Assembly: GCA_964608025.1 (NCBI GenBank)
Contig: CAZSLO010000013.1
Location: forward strand, 1-37,664
Direction of reading: 5' to 3'
Length of the DNA stretch: 37,664 nt
Source of the DNA: CAZSLO01 sp964608025
GTDB taxonomy: Bacteria; Chloroflexota; Dehalococcoidia; Lucifugimonadales; CAJWER01
In this document: positions 16,934 through 25,533 of the stretch, one piece after another
How the letters are laid out: each line of letters starts with the position of its first letter
Position numbering within the stretch: the first letter of the stretch is position 1
Notes under the pieces: model-generated
What the model saw: only the letters and a program-made list of their open reading frames with translations
Databases searched by the model: none
What the model was told of the DNA's origin: nothing
Position numbers and translations under genes: made by a program

Positions 16934-18079
16934 ATGTTAATCACTGATATCGAAGTAATCAAATTTAATACGACTGTCCAAACTAAGCCAACCCGGTGGA
17001 CATATGGAATATATTCTCCCAAGGATCAGGAAACGACACAGACTGTCACCAGAGTTATCACTGATGAAGGGCTGGAAGGACATATGTTGGGAGGAAACAA
17101 GGAAAATATTGAGACCATCATAAAACCTATGTTGGTTGGTGAAGAAGCTATGTATCGAGAAAGATTCTGGAACTGGATGGATCAAAGTGTGACATTTAGT
17201 AGACAGCTTCCTGAATCTGATATGGGCGTCGTAGATTGTGCCTTGTGGGACCTTGCTGGGAAATACGCAGGTCTCCCTGTTAACAAACTTCTTGGGGGTA
17301 CACGCAACAGGATAAAGGCTTATGCTAGTTCGGCTCCCAATATGGGTGGGGCGGAAACCTATGCCCAGCATGCCCTCGAATGTAAGAAACAAGGATATCG
17401 TGCCTACAAAATACACGGGTATATATGCTGGGATCCTTACAAAAAAGCCCCGGCCCCGCAACTTCCTGGATTTCCTGAGGAAGATGTAGAAATATGTACA
17501 GCAGTTAGACAAGCCGTTGGTGAAGACATGATTCTCATGTTAGATCCCTTCGGAGTCTACACTCTCGAGGAAGCAATATGGGTTGGTAAACAACTTCAGG
17601 AACTAGAGTTTTATTGGTTAGAACACCCAATGATAGAGACAAGGATAGAGGCATATCGTCGATTAACCAGGGAACTTGATATAGCGATTTGTTCACCAGA
17701 ACACGTTTCCGGCGGTGTTTTTAGTAGAGCTGAATGGATCCTACAAGGCGCGTCGGATATGCTCAGAATCGACTACTTCTACGGCGGGATTACCGGAAGT
17801 TGGAAGCTTATCAATCTTTGCCAAGCTTACGGGTTAAAATGTGAACTGCACGGTACCGGATGGCCCAACATACAGCTGGCGGCAGCAGTCCCAGAAGCAA
17901 CTTGCGAATACTATGAGCGGGGCCTTTTAAGACCGGGCTTCGATGGTAATACCCCGGAACCTTATTTATCTAAAATAGCTGACCCTATAGATGATGAGGG
18001 AAATATCATCGTTACAGATAACCCAGGTCTAGATCTAGACTTAGACTGGAATTACATAGACAACAATCGGGTAATTTAA
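16934..18079 (+). CDS. Enolase superfamily (mandelate racemase/dehydratase-like) enzyme
   Basis: A 381-residue protein from the ATG at 16934; a GTG 30 bases upstream is in frame but MLITDIEVIKFNT is the natural N-terminus of the family. An N-terminal capping domain precedes a TIM-barrel with the metal ligands in order: Asp204 (MLDPFG), Glu230 (LEHPMIE), Glu256 (SPEHVSG). The second-strand acid/base pair reads KIH (Lys159, His161) where the mandelate racemase group usually has KxK. His306 (ELHGTGW) is the likely opposite-face base. Such enzymes remove a proton next to a carboxylate, usually to dehydrate sugar acids. This fits the neighbouring oxidoreductases. SAR202 bacteria are known for expansion of this superfamily. 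Substrate unknown. Confidence 0.88.
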   Translation: MLITDIEVIKFNTTVQTKPTRWTYGIYSPKDQETTQTVTRVITDEGLEGHMLGGNKENIETIIKPMLVGEEAMYRERFWNWMDQSVTFSRQLPESDMGVVDCALWDLAGKYAGLPVNKLLGGTRNRIKAYASSAPNMGGAETYAQHALECKKQGYRAYKIHGYICWDPYKKAPAPQLPGFPEEDVEICTAVRQAVGEDMILMLDPFGVYTLEEAIWVGKQLQELEFYWLEHPMIETRIEAYRRLTRELDIAICSPEHVSGGVFSRAEWILQGASDMLRIDYFYGGITGSWKLINLCQAYGLKCELHGTGWPNIQLAAAVPEATCEYYERGLLRPGFDGNTPEPYLSKIADPIDDEGNIIVTDNPGLDLDLDWNYIDNNRVI

Positions 18080-18099
18080 TTTCAAGGAACATACTTAAG

Positions 18100-18141
18100 A
18101 AAAAACAGCCACCGGATCTTTGTATCCGGTGGCTGTTTTTT
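18100..18141. terminator. Bidirectional rho-independent terminator
   Basis: A perfect 18-base inverted repeat with a 6-base loop: an A-tract, then CAGCCACCGGAT, loop CTTTGT, then ATCCGGTGGCTG and a T-tract. It lies between two convergent genes (the enolase-family gene ending at 18079 and ftsZ ending at 18183), and the A/T-tracts on both sides let it stop transcription from both directions. Confidence 0.95.
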
Positions 18142-18182
18142 ATCATCGTTTTACAAGACACAGAGATCTTGGTAGATCTCTC

Positions 18183-19286
18183 TTATTGCACGGGCATCTC
18201 GACCCTGCCGTTTGAGCGGTACTTAGATAGCCTGCGCAGGAAAGGAGGTACATCCAGATCTCCCTCTCCAACACCAGCAGAAACCTGCTCAAGCATGTCC
18301 TGGAGACCTTCATCAGTTTCCTTCATAGATTCTGGGGTAGGAAATCCCGTCGCTATAACAGTCAACTTTATCTCATTGTCATTTTTCTGGTCGGTCGCCA
18401 TGCCAAAGATGATATTGCAGTCTGGATGAACGACTCTCTGTATTACCTCGGCTGCTTCATTTAACTCAGACAGCTTCAAATCAGAGCCGCCAGATATATT
18501 GAACAACACTCCGGTAGCCCCGTCTATTGACACATCCAGTAAAGGATTAGATATGGCTTGTTGAGCCGCATCCTTAGCTCTGTGTTCTCCAGTACCCCAA
18601 CCGATAGACATCCACGCAGGACCTGCATCCCGCATCACTGCCTGTACATCGGCGAAATCCAAGTTGATTTCACCCGGGACTGTTACGAGTTCAGCAATAG
18701 ATTGAACTCCAAGTCTTAAGACATCGTCAGCCATTTTGAACGCATTCTCTGTGGTAAGTTCATCCTCAGCTATCATGCTTAGACGCTGGTTAGGAATAAC
18801 TAACAGAGTATCGACATTTTCCTGAAGTTTTTTTATGCCATCCTGGGCACTACGAAAACGCCTGACACCTTCGAATTCAAATGGGGTGGTAACAACACCG
18901 ACTGTCAAAGCACCGGTTTCCTTAACTATTTCCGCTATTACCGGGGCTGCACCTGTACCTGTACCGCCACCCATTCCAGCAGCTACGAATACCATGTCAG
19001 AATCGTTTATGGTCTCAAGAAGTGCATCTCTGCTTTCGTCGGCAGCTCGGGCACCCATGTCGGGGCTCCCCCCAACTCCCTTTCCTTCTGTCAATACCTC
19101 TCCAATTCCGACACGCATAGGGACATCACATCGAAGTAGCGCCTGGCTATCAGTGTTGACTACAATATATTCCACTCCACGTATAGGATCTCTGAACATC
19201 CTAGAAACAGCATTCGAGCCGCCTCCACCAACACCTACTACTTTAATCTTCGTGTGTCCGATTTGATCTCTAGTGTTTTCCACCAT
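18183..19286 (-). CDS. ftsZ: Cell division protein FtsZ
   Basis: The tubulin-like GTPase that forms the division ring. From the ATG at 19286 it has 367 residues. Visible motifs: VGVGGGGSNAVSRM (17-30), GGGTGTG tubulin signature (105-111), and a PFEFEGVRR loop. The usual short disordered linker ends in a C-terminal peptide DVPPFLRRLSK that matches the conserved tail binding FtsA. An upstream ATG (19310) exists in frame, but AGGGAGG lies a few bases before 19286, so this is the better start. ftsA lies directly upstream on the same strand and the two are surely co-transcribed. It ends at the bidirectional terminator. Confidence 0.97.
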   Translation of the reverse strand: MVENTRDQIGHTKIKVVGVGGGGSNAVSRMFRDPIRGVEYIVVNTDSQALLRCDVPMRVGIGEVLTEGKGVGGSPDMGARAADESRDALLETINDSDMVFVAAGMGGGTGTGAAPVIAEIVKETGALTVGVVTTPFEFEGVRRFRSAQDGIKKLQENVDTLLVIPNQRLSMIAEDELTTENAFKMADDVLRLGVQSIAELVTVPGEINLDFADVQAVMRDAGPAWMSIGWGTGEHRAKDAAQQAISNPLLDVSIDGATGVLFNISGGSDLKLSELNEAAEVIQRVVHPDCNIIFGMATDQKNDNEIKLTVIATGFPTPESMKETDEGLQDMLEQVSAGVGEGDLDVPPFLRRLSKYRSNGRVEMPVQ

Positions 19287-19323
19287 TAGAACCTCCCTTT
19301 TCTGGTTCACTGTGAGCGTTTGT

Positions 19324-20652
19324 TTATGGCATCAATTTGTTAATACTATTGAGGAGACCCCACAAGATGCCTGTGCGTGCCCCCTCTTCGATTAAATTCT
19401 GATTATGTGGATTTTCACCTCTATCTTCTGAGACAGGATCTTCCTCCATCGCCCAGAGAAGCATTCCTGCGGAAGTTGCATACATACCGTCCCTGAGTTC
19501 CTCTGGAAGGCCCAAGAATTCTTTGGGATTTCCTTTTCTTATCTCTACAGAAAGCGTCCGTCGCAAGAATTCGACCAGTCCTCTTAAGTTGGAAGCCCCT
19601 CCTGTAAGTACTATGTTGTTTATAATATTTTCGTCTAGTCCAGAATCACTAAGCTTGATCTGTACTAACCTTGCCAATTCAAAAGCTCTTTCCCTGATAA
19701 TTTGATTAATATCGCTTGCTTTAACCTTAAGAGCTCTTCCTTCATCATCAACTTCAAAGCTGACGTCTTTATTTCCGTCCAACGGGTGCAATTCGGTACT
19801 TCCGTAACGGATTTTAGATTTTTCGGCTAACTGAAATGGTGTATTCAAGGTGATCGCGATGTCGTTGGTGAATTGGAAGCCACCTACAGGAATGACACCC
19901 GTATAACAGATCTTCCCGTTTTTGAATGCGACTATATCGGTTGTACCTCCGCCGATATCTATCATGACAACTCCACGTTCTTTTTCATCATCAGTTAACA
20001 CGGCAAACGCACTGGCAAGCGGTTCTAAAATCATGCCCGTCATAGAAATCCCTGCCTGACGAACAGCTTTTGACAATCGATCGAGTATTTCAGTCTGTCC
20101 CGTTACAACATGCGTTTCTATCTCTAGCTCATCGCTGTGCATTCCTATCGGGTTTCGGATATCAACTTCACCATCTACGCAATAATTCATACGTATGGCC
20201 TGGATCAATTTCTGGCCCGGGTCATCAGGGGTTATCGAAGGGAATCCAGACTCGGATAACGCATCAGCTGTGATCACATCGGTACTTGTAAGTGGTTGCA
20301 GCTTATCTCGCCTGTTTTGGAAAGAAATATGGGCTCCAGTCACACTAATGAATGCCGAATCAATCTTGTAACCTGTTGAAGACTCGAGATCCCGTACAGC
20401 ACTCCTAATAGCCGATGAAGTTGTAGTTATATCAACTACGCTCCCTTTTCGGAGACCGTTGCAGGGTGTAGTACTATGGGCAAGGAACTTAATGCCACCA
20501 GTTGGTTGTTTTTCACCAAGAAGCGCACAAACCTTTGTGGTACCAACATCAATAGCAGTAACTAAACCGGACGCAGCCGGGTATAAGTCATCCTGCCCCC
20601 TAAATCCTGTCTCGGTCTCGTTTCTATTAATCGTTTGTGTATGAGTCGCCAT
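19324..20652 (-). CDS. ftsA: Cell division protein FtsA
   Basis: Actin-like ATPase that tethers FtsZ to the membrane. 442 residues, slightly long because of a roughly 28-residue polar N-terminal extension. Phosphate-binding loops are clear: AIDVGTTKVCALLGE (33-47) and VMIDIGGGTTDIVAF in the middle, plus VLTGGASNLRGL near the C-terminus. The last residues (ILWGLLNSINKLMP) form a short amphipathic helix of the kind that anchors FtsA in the membrane. The 111-base spacer to rsmH holds no gene I can see; normally ftsQ and peptidoglycan genes would lie there. The ribosome site is weak (AAGGGGA). Confidence 0.96.
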   Translation of the reverse strand: MATHTQTINRNETETGFRGQDDLYPAASGLVTAIDVGTTKVCALLGEKQPTGGIKFLAHSTTPCNGLRKGSVVDITTTSSAIRSAVRDLESSTGYKIDSAFISVTGAHISFQNRRDKLQPLTSTDVITADALSESGFPSITPDDPGQKLIQAIRMNYCVDGEVDIRNPIGMHSDELEIETHVVTGQTEILDRLSKAVRQAGISMTGMILEPLASAFAVLTDDEKERGVVMIDIGGGTTDIVAFKNGKICYTGVIPVGGFQFTNDIAITLNTPFQLAEKSKIRYGSTELHPLDGNKDVSFEVDDEGRALKVKASDINQIIRERAFELARLVQIKLSDSGLDENIINNIVLTGGASNLRGLVEFLRRTLSVEIRKGNPKEFLGLPEELRDGMYATSAGMLLWAMEEDPVSEDRGENPHNQNLIEEGARTGILWGLLNSINKLMP

Positions 20653-20763
20653 TAATTTCCCCTTAGTCTGTATCTTCCCTATATGGTCATTACCAAACTA
20701 GCTATCCTTTTACCTTAGCTGTTATGTGTTTTTCTCCCAGTAATTACTACACCAAACTCTTCA

Positions 20764-21678
20764 TCAAAGACGTTCTGCTACCCTAAGCTTCGCACTACGG
20801 CTACGAGGGTTCTGTACTATCTCTTCTTCTGCAGGACGAATTACCCGACGGTTGACACGTTTCACTCGAGGTTCTTGTTGACAAGCACAGATAGGGATAC
20901 CAGGTTTACAGATACAAGAAGCAGACTCTCTAGCCAAGATTTTTTTAACCAGCCTATCTTCAAGAGAGTGATAGCTGATCACAGCAATTCGGCCTCCCGT
21001 AACCAAGGCACCAATTGCATCCTCCAGTCCATTTTCTATATTTTCTAGTTCCCGATTAGTGGCCATCCTAAGGGCTTGAAACGTCCTAGTGGCTTGGTGA
21101 ATAGCTCCCTGTGCTCTCTTTCCTACTACTTTCTTAACAATATTGGACAACTCGAATGTAGTATTTATTGGGCGGGACTTGACCAATGCCTTCGCAATAC
21201 GTCTTGACTTGTTTTCTTCACCCAACTGATAGAAAAGATCCGCCAGTTCTCTTTCTCCATAGCTATTAATAATTTGACCTGCAGTCAATTTTTGATGTCT
21301 GTCGAATCTCATATCTAAGGGGCCCAAATTATTGAAACTAAACCCCTTCCGAGCTGTTTCGATCTGCAGGGAAGACAATCCAAGATCAATCAAGATCCCG
21401 TCTGCAGGGGAGAATCCATTCTGTTCCGCCAAATTCTTCACAAACCTGTAGCTTCCTTTGACCAAGGTGGCCATTCCTTCAAGTCTTGGTCGTGCTGTTA
21501 ACAAAGCATCCTCATCTAAATCAATCCCTAACAACCGTGGAGGAGGTTTGACGGCACTGCTAATAGCCAAACTATGGCCCCCCTCTCCAACAGTACAATC
21601 AATGTAATTCCCGCCCGATTTGATATTTAGAGCAGCCTTAACTTCTTCAAGCATCACAGGAGTATGATGTGGGACCAC
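20764..21678 (-). CDS. rsmH: 16S rRNA (cytosine1402-N4)-methyltransferase RsmH
   Basis: Methylates C1402 of 16S rRNA using SAM. 304 residues, normal length. It starts with GTG (HHTPVMLEEVKAALNI at 4-19, the standard N-terminus). The SAM-binding motif is GEGGHS (31-36), followed by LLGIDLDEDAL and GILIDLGLSSLQ. The C-terminal block ISYHSLEDRLVKKI is diagnostic, followed by the basic tail with paired Cys (CICKPGIPICAC). Formerly mraW, it usually opens the division and cell wall (dcw) cluster; here it stands directly before ftsA and ftsZ. No mraZ precedes it. Divergent from the moaB-like gene across 193 bases. Confidence 0.96.
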   Translation of the reverse strand: MVPHHTPVMLEEVKAALNIKSGGNYIDCTVGEGGHSLAISSAVKPPPRLLGIDLDEDALLTARPRLEGMATLVKGSYRFVKNLAEQNGFSPADGILIDLGLSSLQIETARKGFSFNNLGPLDMRFDRHQKLTAGQIINSYGERELADLFYQLGEENKSRRIAKALVKSRPINTTFELSNIVKKVVGKRAQGAIHQATRTFQALRMATNRELENIENGLEDAIGALVTGGRIAVISYHSLEDRLVKKILARESASCICKPGIPICACQQEPRVKRVNRRVIRPAEEEIVQNPRSRSAKLRVAERL

Positions 21679-21871
21679 GTCTTATATCTTTACCCCAAAC
21701 CAAGATTAGTAAGCCCAGTTATATAACCCATGCTAAACTGTCCCCTACTATGCACATACACCTACTTTGATAAAGCTAAACACTCAGGCGAGTGTGCCAA
21801 ATCAGCTTCTAAGAGTGCAAGGTAATTTCGGACTAGTTTAAGACAATTTCCGAATAGGACCCAAACTTATC

Positions 21872-22378
21872 GTGGACCAAGACTTAGGCAAATTCAATAT
21901 TGGGATCTTGACCATCAGCGACACTGGCTCGAAAGGCGAGCGCCAAGATGCAAGCGGGGATGCTATTTACCGTATTATGGCTTCTGGAAACTGGGCCGTG
22001 GTGTTGCGTGACATCCTGCCTGACGAAACTAAACTTGTATCTGAAAAGTTACGAGAGTGGTGTGATGGAGGTGAAGTAGACGTTATATTGACTACCGGTG
22101 GCACGGGACTTGGACCTAGGGATATAACCCCTGAAGCAACTCGATTAATCCTGGATTTTGAAGTACCAGGCATCCCAGAGGCCATGAGAAACCAAACCTT
22201 GAATAATACCCCAATGGCAATGCTCAGCCGGTCCGTAGCTGGTGTTAGATCCGGATGTTTGATAATCAATCTACCAGGTAGCCCTAAAGGCGTTACCGAA
22301 ACACTGGAGGTAGCCAAGACTGTAATTCCTCATGCGCTTGAGATGATCCGGGGCTGGAAAACACATCCTGCCAAGTAG
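21872..22378 (+). CDS. Molybdopterin adenylyltransferase (MogA/MoaB family)
   Basis: 168 residues from a GTG start, of the normal length. The protein opens with NIGILTISDTGS (9-20) and carries the family signature TTGGTGLGPRD (74-84) with TPEAT following, plus a second conserved block INLPGSPKGV. Family members adenylate molybdopterin before molybdate is inserted, so the cell is likely to have molybdoenzymes. No other molybdenum cofactor gene is nearby. The 193-base upstream gap, shared with rsmH, contains a short hairpin (ACACTC-AGGC-GAGTGT, 21780-21795) but nothing else recognised. MogA and MoaB cannot be separated by eye. Confidence 0.9.
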   Translation: MDQDLGKFNIGILTISDTGSKGERQDASGDAIYRIMASGNWAVVLRDILPDETKLVSEKLREWCDGGEVDVILTTGGTGLGPRDITPEATRLILDFEVPGIPEAMRNQTLNNTPMAMLSRSVAGVRSGCLIINLPGSPKGVTETLEVAKTVIPHALEMIRGWKTHPAK

Positions 22379-22564
22379 ACCTGAATAACAAACAGAGTCT
22401 TTACTTATGGATGCAATCTCATGGATGCCTTAATGAAAACATGAATATAAAGAAGCCCGATCGAATTCAATCCGCTGAACTGTCCGTTTTCTACTACCGC
22501 ACTGCTGTAATTGACGGTCAATTTCTATTTTTCCAGCCAAGGTTCGACTAGGCACATTATCTCA

Positions 22565-23293
22565 TTGCAATTCCACGTACTAACACTCTTTCCTGATATG
22601 TTTGATAGCCCTTTTAGAGAGGGAATTATCCACCGTGCAGTAGAAAACAAACTTGTAGAAATAGACCTTGTGAATATTCGTGACTTTGCAAACGATAGTC
22701 ATAGAACTGTGGATGACTATCAGTTCGGTGGAGGTTCGGGAATGCTTATGAAACCTGAACCCCTGTTCGGTGCTGTAGAGTCTATCAGTAACTCCGAAAA
22801 TCAACATATGCCGATCATACTTATGTCTCCCCAGGGAAGAGTCCTTACGCAAGGAATAGTAGAACAGCTGGCATCCGTGGAAAAATTAGTGTTGATCTGC
22901 GGACGTTACGAAGGTGTAGATGAACGGGTCAGGCAACACCTGGCAACCGATGAAATCAGTATCGGAGATTACGTCATTGGTGGTGGAGAATTGGCCGCAA
23001 TGGTATTAATAGAAGCGGTTTCAAGGCTAAAGGCAGGGGTGGTGGGCTCGATAGAATCGACACAAGATGATTCTTTCACGACAGGCCTGCTGCAACATCC
23101 TCAATATACCAGACCAGCTGAATTTAGAAATTTGAAGGTGCCACAAGTACTTAGATCAGGTAACCACGCTGATATCAAAGAATGGAGAAGAAGAGAATCA
23201 CTTCGAAGAACTTTTCACCGCAGGCCGGACCTTCTTGAGTCAGCCCGTTTAAGTGACCAAGATATCGTCTTTCTAGAAGGGCTATCTGAATGA
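22565..23293 (+). CDS. trmD: tRNA (guanine37-N1)-methyltransferase TrmD
   Basis: SPOUT methyltransferase that makes m1G37 in tRNAs. From TTG 22565 it has 242 residues, the typical size, starting at QFHVLTLFPDMF. Another TTG at 22511 would add 18 residues not seen in the family. The trefoil-knot motifs are clear: SPQGRVLTQ, CGRYEGVDERV, and ISIGDYVIGGGELAA, with the C-terminal DDSFTTGLLQHPQYTRP. The usual partners rimM, rpsP and rplS are absent on both sides, so trmD is alone here. The ribosome site is weak (CTAGG, about 11 bases upstream). Confidence 0.95.
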   Translation: MQFHVLTLFPDMFDSPFREGIIHRAVENKLVEIDLVNIRDFANDSHRTVDDYQFGGGSGMLMKPEPLFGAVESISNSENQHMPIILMSPQGRVLTQGIVEQLASVEKLVLICGRYEGVDERVRQHLATDEISIGDYVIGGGELAAMVLIEAVSRLKAGVVGSIESTQDDSFTTGLLQHPQYTRPAEFRNLKVPQVLRSGNHADIKEWRRRESLRRTFHRRPDLLESARLSDQDIVFLEGLSE

Positions 23294-23385
23294 AACCCGC
23301 CTGGCTGGGATTTATTCTTGGTAAATGACATCAACCAAGCATACACAGGACACTATCCTAACCAAATCACCTGACGTCCAAGAGT

Positions 23386-24588
23386 ATGTATAGAACCTTT
23401 AGTGCCCTCCGAAACCGCAATTTCAGATACCTGTGGACAGGCACGATGTTTATGTGGTGCGCCGGACAATTTCAAGGAATCGGCCAAGGCTATCTTGCTT
23501 ATGACCTGACTAGATCAGCAGGCCTCTTGGGAGTGATTAGTGTTGGCTATGGATTGCCAATGATAGCACTTGCACTCTTCGGTGGTGCAATCGCTGACCG
23601 CATGAAACGAAAGAGATTAATTCAGTTATTCCAGGGCGCAGAAGCCCTTATTGCTCTTGGATTAGCAATATCGGTGATCTCCGGAACCGTAACCTGGTAT
23701 CACATCCTGGCGGCATCTATAATTCATGGAGCCCTCTTCGCATTCATGCTACCAGCCCGGCAAGCTATTATTCCGGAACTTGTAGACAAGTCCGAGATCA
23801 CAAACGCTATCGCATTGAATTCGGCAGGCCAAAGCGTCGTTATGCTCACAGCTCCTGCAATTTGCGGAACTCTCTACGCTATTTTCGGACCAGAGGCAGT
23901 CTTTATAGGAATGTTTGTGTTCCAATCACTAGCGGTAATACTCACGGAGATGGTTCCAACGAGCAGACAAGCACCTGTCCAACCTAAACAGAATCTGTTT
24001 AAAGATGTCAAAGATGGTATCCGCGTCATGAAAAATAATAGGGTCATCCTGGTACTGATAGGCATGGCGCTGACATCTACTATGTTCGCAATGCCATTTA
24101 CACATCTCCTACCGGTACTTGTCGTAGCAGTGTATGGGAAAAATGCCGACGCTCTCGGAATCCTTTCAGCAATCATTGGTTTGGGATCCCTGGTTGGTTC
24201 CTTAATAGTTGCATCAATCGGAAATTGGAAACGAGGTGTGCTCCTATTAACCACCAGTTTCATAACAGGAATAACACTGTTGTCTTTAGCTATATTTCCA
24301 TACTATTTTGCAGGGTTGGTTATCATGCTTTTCATGGGATTTGGTGCATCCCCGCAGAGAGCACTGAAAGAATCACTTGTTATGGACGCCGTTGATGATG
24401 TTTTTAGAGGAAGGGTTATGAGCGTGTTAATGATGACGATCGGACTCGTACCTATTGGCGTGCTTCCGCTGGGATTGATAGTAGATGCTTTTGGACCCAC
24501 AACGGCATTGGCCATAATGGGTACAATTATGACAGTGATGACATCAATAGTGTTTTTTACCCAAAAATTTATCAGAGACGCCCAATAA
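23386..24588 (+). CDS. MFS transporter (EntS-like drug or metabolite exporter)
   Basis: 400 residues with twelve hydrophobic segments in two groups of six and a central cytoplasmic loop (around 200-215). The MFS motif A appears after helix 2 as GGAIADRMKRKRLIQ. The N-terminus (FSALRNRNFRYLW) is typical of the MFS_3/EntS branch, which exports siderophores, drugs or other small molecules. It starts at ATG 23386, with only a weak ribosome site before it. It lies alone between trmD and the SDR operon. Substrate unknown. Confidence 0.88.
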   Translation: MYRTFSALRNRNFRYLWTGTMFMWCAGQFQGIGQGYLAYDLTRSAGLLGVISVGYGLPMIALALFGGAIADRMKRKRLIQLFQGAEALIALGLAISVISGTVTWYHILAASIIHGALFAFMLPARQAIIPELVDKSEITNAIALNSAGQSVVMLTAPAICGTLYAIFGPEAVFIGMFVFQSLAVILTEMVPTSRQAPVQPKQNLFKDVKDGIRVMKNNRVILVLIGMALTSTMFAMPFTHLLPVLVVAVYGKNADALGILSAIIGLGSLVGSLIVASIGNWKRGVLLLTTSFITGITLLSLAIFPYYFAGLVIMLFMGFGASPQRALKESLVMDAVDDVFRGRVMSVLMMTIGLVPIGVLPLGLIVDAFGPTTALAIMGTIMTVMTSIVFFTQKFIRDAQ

Positions 24589-24621
24589 GCAAGCTTGTAA
24601 ATACATACATATCAAGATCCG

Positions 24622-24657
24622 ATATCATTCAAACCGAATTGAACCAATAAGTGATAT
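24622..24657. promoter_or_regulatory. Nested inverted repeat upstream of the SDR-led operon
   Basis: ATATCA (24622-24627) and TGATAT (24652-24657) form outer arms; TTCAA and TTGAA form inner arms directly inside (24628-24632, 24639-24643) around a 6-base loop. It ends 37 bases before the SDR start, where a repressor or a leader hairpin would act. No T-tract follows, so it is not a simple terminator. Function inferred from position. Confidence 0.3.
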
Positions 24658-24694
24658 TCCCAGATAACAATTTTCCGGAAACAGGGAGGGAGAT

Positions 24695-25507
24695 ATGGGA
24701 GAATTAGACGGAAAGGTAGCAATCATTACAGGGGCAGGCCGGAGACGCGGTATCGGATACTCTACCGCTATAGCCCTAGCTAAACTCGGGGCTGACATTG
24801 TTGTCACCGGTACCGGGCGAGATCCTTCTACTTTCCCACCTGATGAAAAAGAGATCGGATGGAGAGATATCGAGAGTACTGCAGACGAAGTCCGTTCCAT
24901 CGGAAGGAATGCATTATCGATGGTAGTGGATGTCACTGACGTAAAACAGACCGAGGAATTGATCTCTAACACTGTTTCCAAATTTGGCAGGGTAGACATC
25001 TTAATCAACAACGCAGCAGTTGCAATCGGAGCTGACCGCGCACCTATAGTTGATGTCGATCCTGCCGTTTTCCAACGTGTTTTAGATGTCAAGGTCCGGG
25101 GAATGTATCTATGTTCCCGCGCCTTCATACCCCAAGTCATAACCCAGGGACAGGGCGGCAAAATTGTGAGCGTCGCATCCTCCGCTGGCAAACGGGGGGC
25201 TGCCAATGCTGCAGCTTACAACGCTGCGAATTTTGCCGTGGTTGGTATGACACAATCCTTAGCACATGAACTCGGCAAGCACCAAATCAACGTGAACACG
25301 GTATGTCCAGCCGCCGTAGATACGGCAAGAATGGACAAGTTTGGCAGAGGATCTGAATGGCAAAAACGCGCCGCTCTACACCCCATCGGCAGAGCAGGTA
25401 CGCCTGAAGAGGTAGGGAATTTTATGGGTTTCCTATGCACTGAAGCAGCTTCTTGGATCCATGGTCAGTCGATAAATATCGATGGCGGAATGGTAATGGA
25501 ACACTAA
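24695..25507 (+). CDS. Short-chain dehydrogenase/reductase family protein lacking the catalytic Lys
   Basis: 270 residues with a full SDR Rossmann fold. The cofactor motif reads TGAGRRRGIG, two residues longer than the common TGxxxGxG. NNAA stands for the usual NNAG, and catalytic Ser162 lies in VASSAG. The active site is YNAAN: Tyr175 is present but position 179, almost always Lys, is Asn. The C-terminal NTVCPAAVDTARM and SWIHGQSINIDGG blocks are normal. Without Lys the proton relay and cofactor ribose contact should be impaired, so the protein may have another role or weak activity. The start has a strong ribosome site (GGGAGGGAG). It leads a run of same-strand genes up to 34531. Confidence 0.85.
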   Translation: MGELDGKVAIITGAGRRRGIGYSTAIALAKLGADIVVTGTGRDPSTFPPDEKEIGWRDIESTADEVRSIGRNALSMVVDVTDVKQTEELISNTVSKFGRVDILINNAAVAIGADRAPIVDVDPAVFQRVLDVKVRGMYLCSRAFIPQVITQGQGGKIVSVASSAGKRGAANAAAYNAANFAVVGMTQSLAHELGKHQINVNTVCPAAVDTARMDKFGRGSEWQKRAALHPIGRAGTPEEVGNFMGFLCTEAASWIHGQSINIDGGMVMEH

Positions 25508-25533
25508 ACGGTTGGAGAACACTTCTTGATCCA

